The position numbers and the translations under genes are program-made. From assembly GCA_003526845.1 (NCBI GenBank), contig DPVM01000010.1:124001-188000 (forward strand): a DNA stretch of 64,000 bases. The letters are read 5' to 3'. Positions within the stretch are counted from its first letter, which is position 1. Each line of letters starts with the position of its first letter. Source of the stretch: Oscillospiraceae bacterium. Its GTDB lineage: Bacteria > Bacillota > Clostridia > Oscillospirales > Acutalibacteraceae. Shown piece after piece: positions 63,852-64,000 of the stretch. The notes below the pieces were generated by a model. It was not told the DNA's origin, searched no databases, and worked only from the letters and a program-made list of their open reading frames with translations.

Positions 63852-64000
63852 TTAACAAATTCTCGGCAAACCCTGCCCGATTAGTAGATTAACTCGTCTT
63901 TTACCGCCGATATGAGTTTTCATAAAAACGCCGTTTGAGGCTGAAACGGTGCCGATGATTTTTGCCCTCTCGCCGTATTTTGACTCACTGATAATTTGAA
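63852..64000 (-). CDS. HypE-like hydrogenase maturation protein, C-terminal fragment
   Basis: The last ~49 codons of a minus-strand gene that enters from the right edge; stop at 63852-63854. The peptide ends VNLLIGQGLPRIC. HypE proteins end in the invariant PRIC, whose final Cys is carbamoylated and dehydrated to the cyanide ligand of NiFe hydrogenase. Upstream residues ERAKIIGTVSASNGVFMKTHIGGKRRV also fit the HypE/AIR-synthase-like C-terminal domain. Other AIR-synthase-like proteins are less likely because of the exact terminal motif. The N-terminal part and neighbouring hyp genes are outside the window. Confidence 0.72.
   Translation of the reverse strand, partial: QIISESKYGERAKIIGTVSASNGVFMKTHIGGKRRVNLLIGQGLPRIC

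Overview
The window looks like the chromosome of a monoderm gut-type member of the Clostridia, most likely an Oscillospirales/Ruminococcaceae relative. The grounds are inference from gene content: a Tad/Flp pilus locus without a secretin gene, single EF-hand dockerin-like tails on secreted proteins, a Cthe_2159-like lipoprotein beside a CotH-kinase protein, a T-box-controlled leucine gene, a PrsA-like foldase, a BY-kinase capsule module and the Firmicutes-type rimP-nusA-ylxR-ylxQ-infB-rbfA order. DNA is moderately AT-rich, and spaces between genes carry clear TTGACA/TATAAT promoters and U-tailed hairpins.

Layout. 1-1.8 kb: 3' part of a GH36 alpha-galactosidase and a small orphan protein. 2.0-20.9 kb: a same-strand Tad (Flp) pilus locus: prepilin peptidase, Flp pilin (58 aa), TadE, CpaB, TadZ/CpaE, TadA/CpaF, TadB, TadC, a DUF192 protein, a DivIVA-like coiled-coil protein, a 2761-residue TadG-like protein with three CxxC pairs and a very long beta-repeat region, a membrane-anchored protein and a PPIC-type foldase. 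20.9-25.3 kb: amino-acid synthesis on the minus strand (DAHP synthase; leuA-leuB behind a T-box leader). 25.3-28.8 kb: a phosphoribosyltransferase-like gene, then dusB-nagA-trmL. 28.8-42.4 kb: a histidine kinase/response regulator/membrane-protein operon diverging from a polyphosphate polymerase (VTC)-DUF4956-Cthe_2159-like-CotH kinase-accessory protein cluster. 42.4-50.8 kb: the minus-strand rimP-nusA-rnpM-ylxQ-infB-rbfA-nrnA-truB-ribF-HAD operon. 50.8-55 kb: an ABC-F ATPase facing a cpsC-cpsD-cpsB BY-kinase module. 55-60.2 kb: an (alpha/alpha)6 glycosidase, a membrane-anchored metallophosphoesterase and a GtrA-like membrane protein. 60.25-60.56 kb: an unexplained 305-bp structured element. 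60.6-64 kb: a zinc-ribbon membrane protein, a GH25 lysozyme, a TetR regulator and the last ~49 codons of a HypE-like gene.

Best candidates for something undescribed: (1) the giant TadG-like zinc-ribbon/beta-repeat protein with its apparent own foldase and DivIVA-like partner inside a Tad pilus locus; (2) the 305-bp element at 60251-60555, whose 34-nt arms differ by G-U-compatible substitutions and enclose nested hairpins, so it may be a large structured RNA or a MITE; (3) the kinase/regulator plus VTC/DUF4956/CotH/dockerin-like surface cluster, with a 22-bp-spaced direct repeat in the divergent promoter region, an apparent AUA start and a frameshifted DUF4956 gene.

No tRNA, rRNA, CRISPR array, complete insertion sequence or replication origin was recognised.
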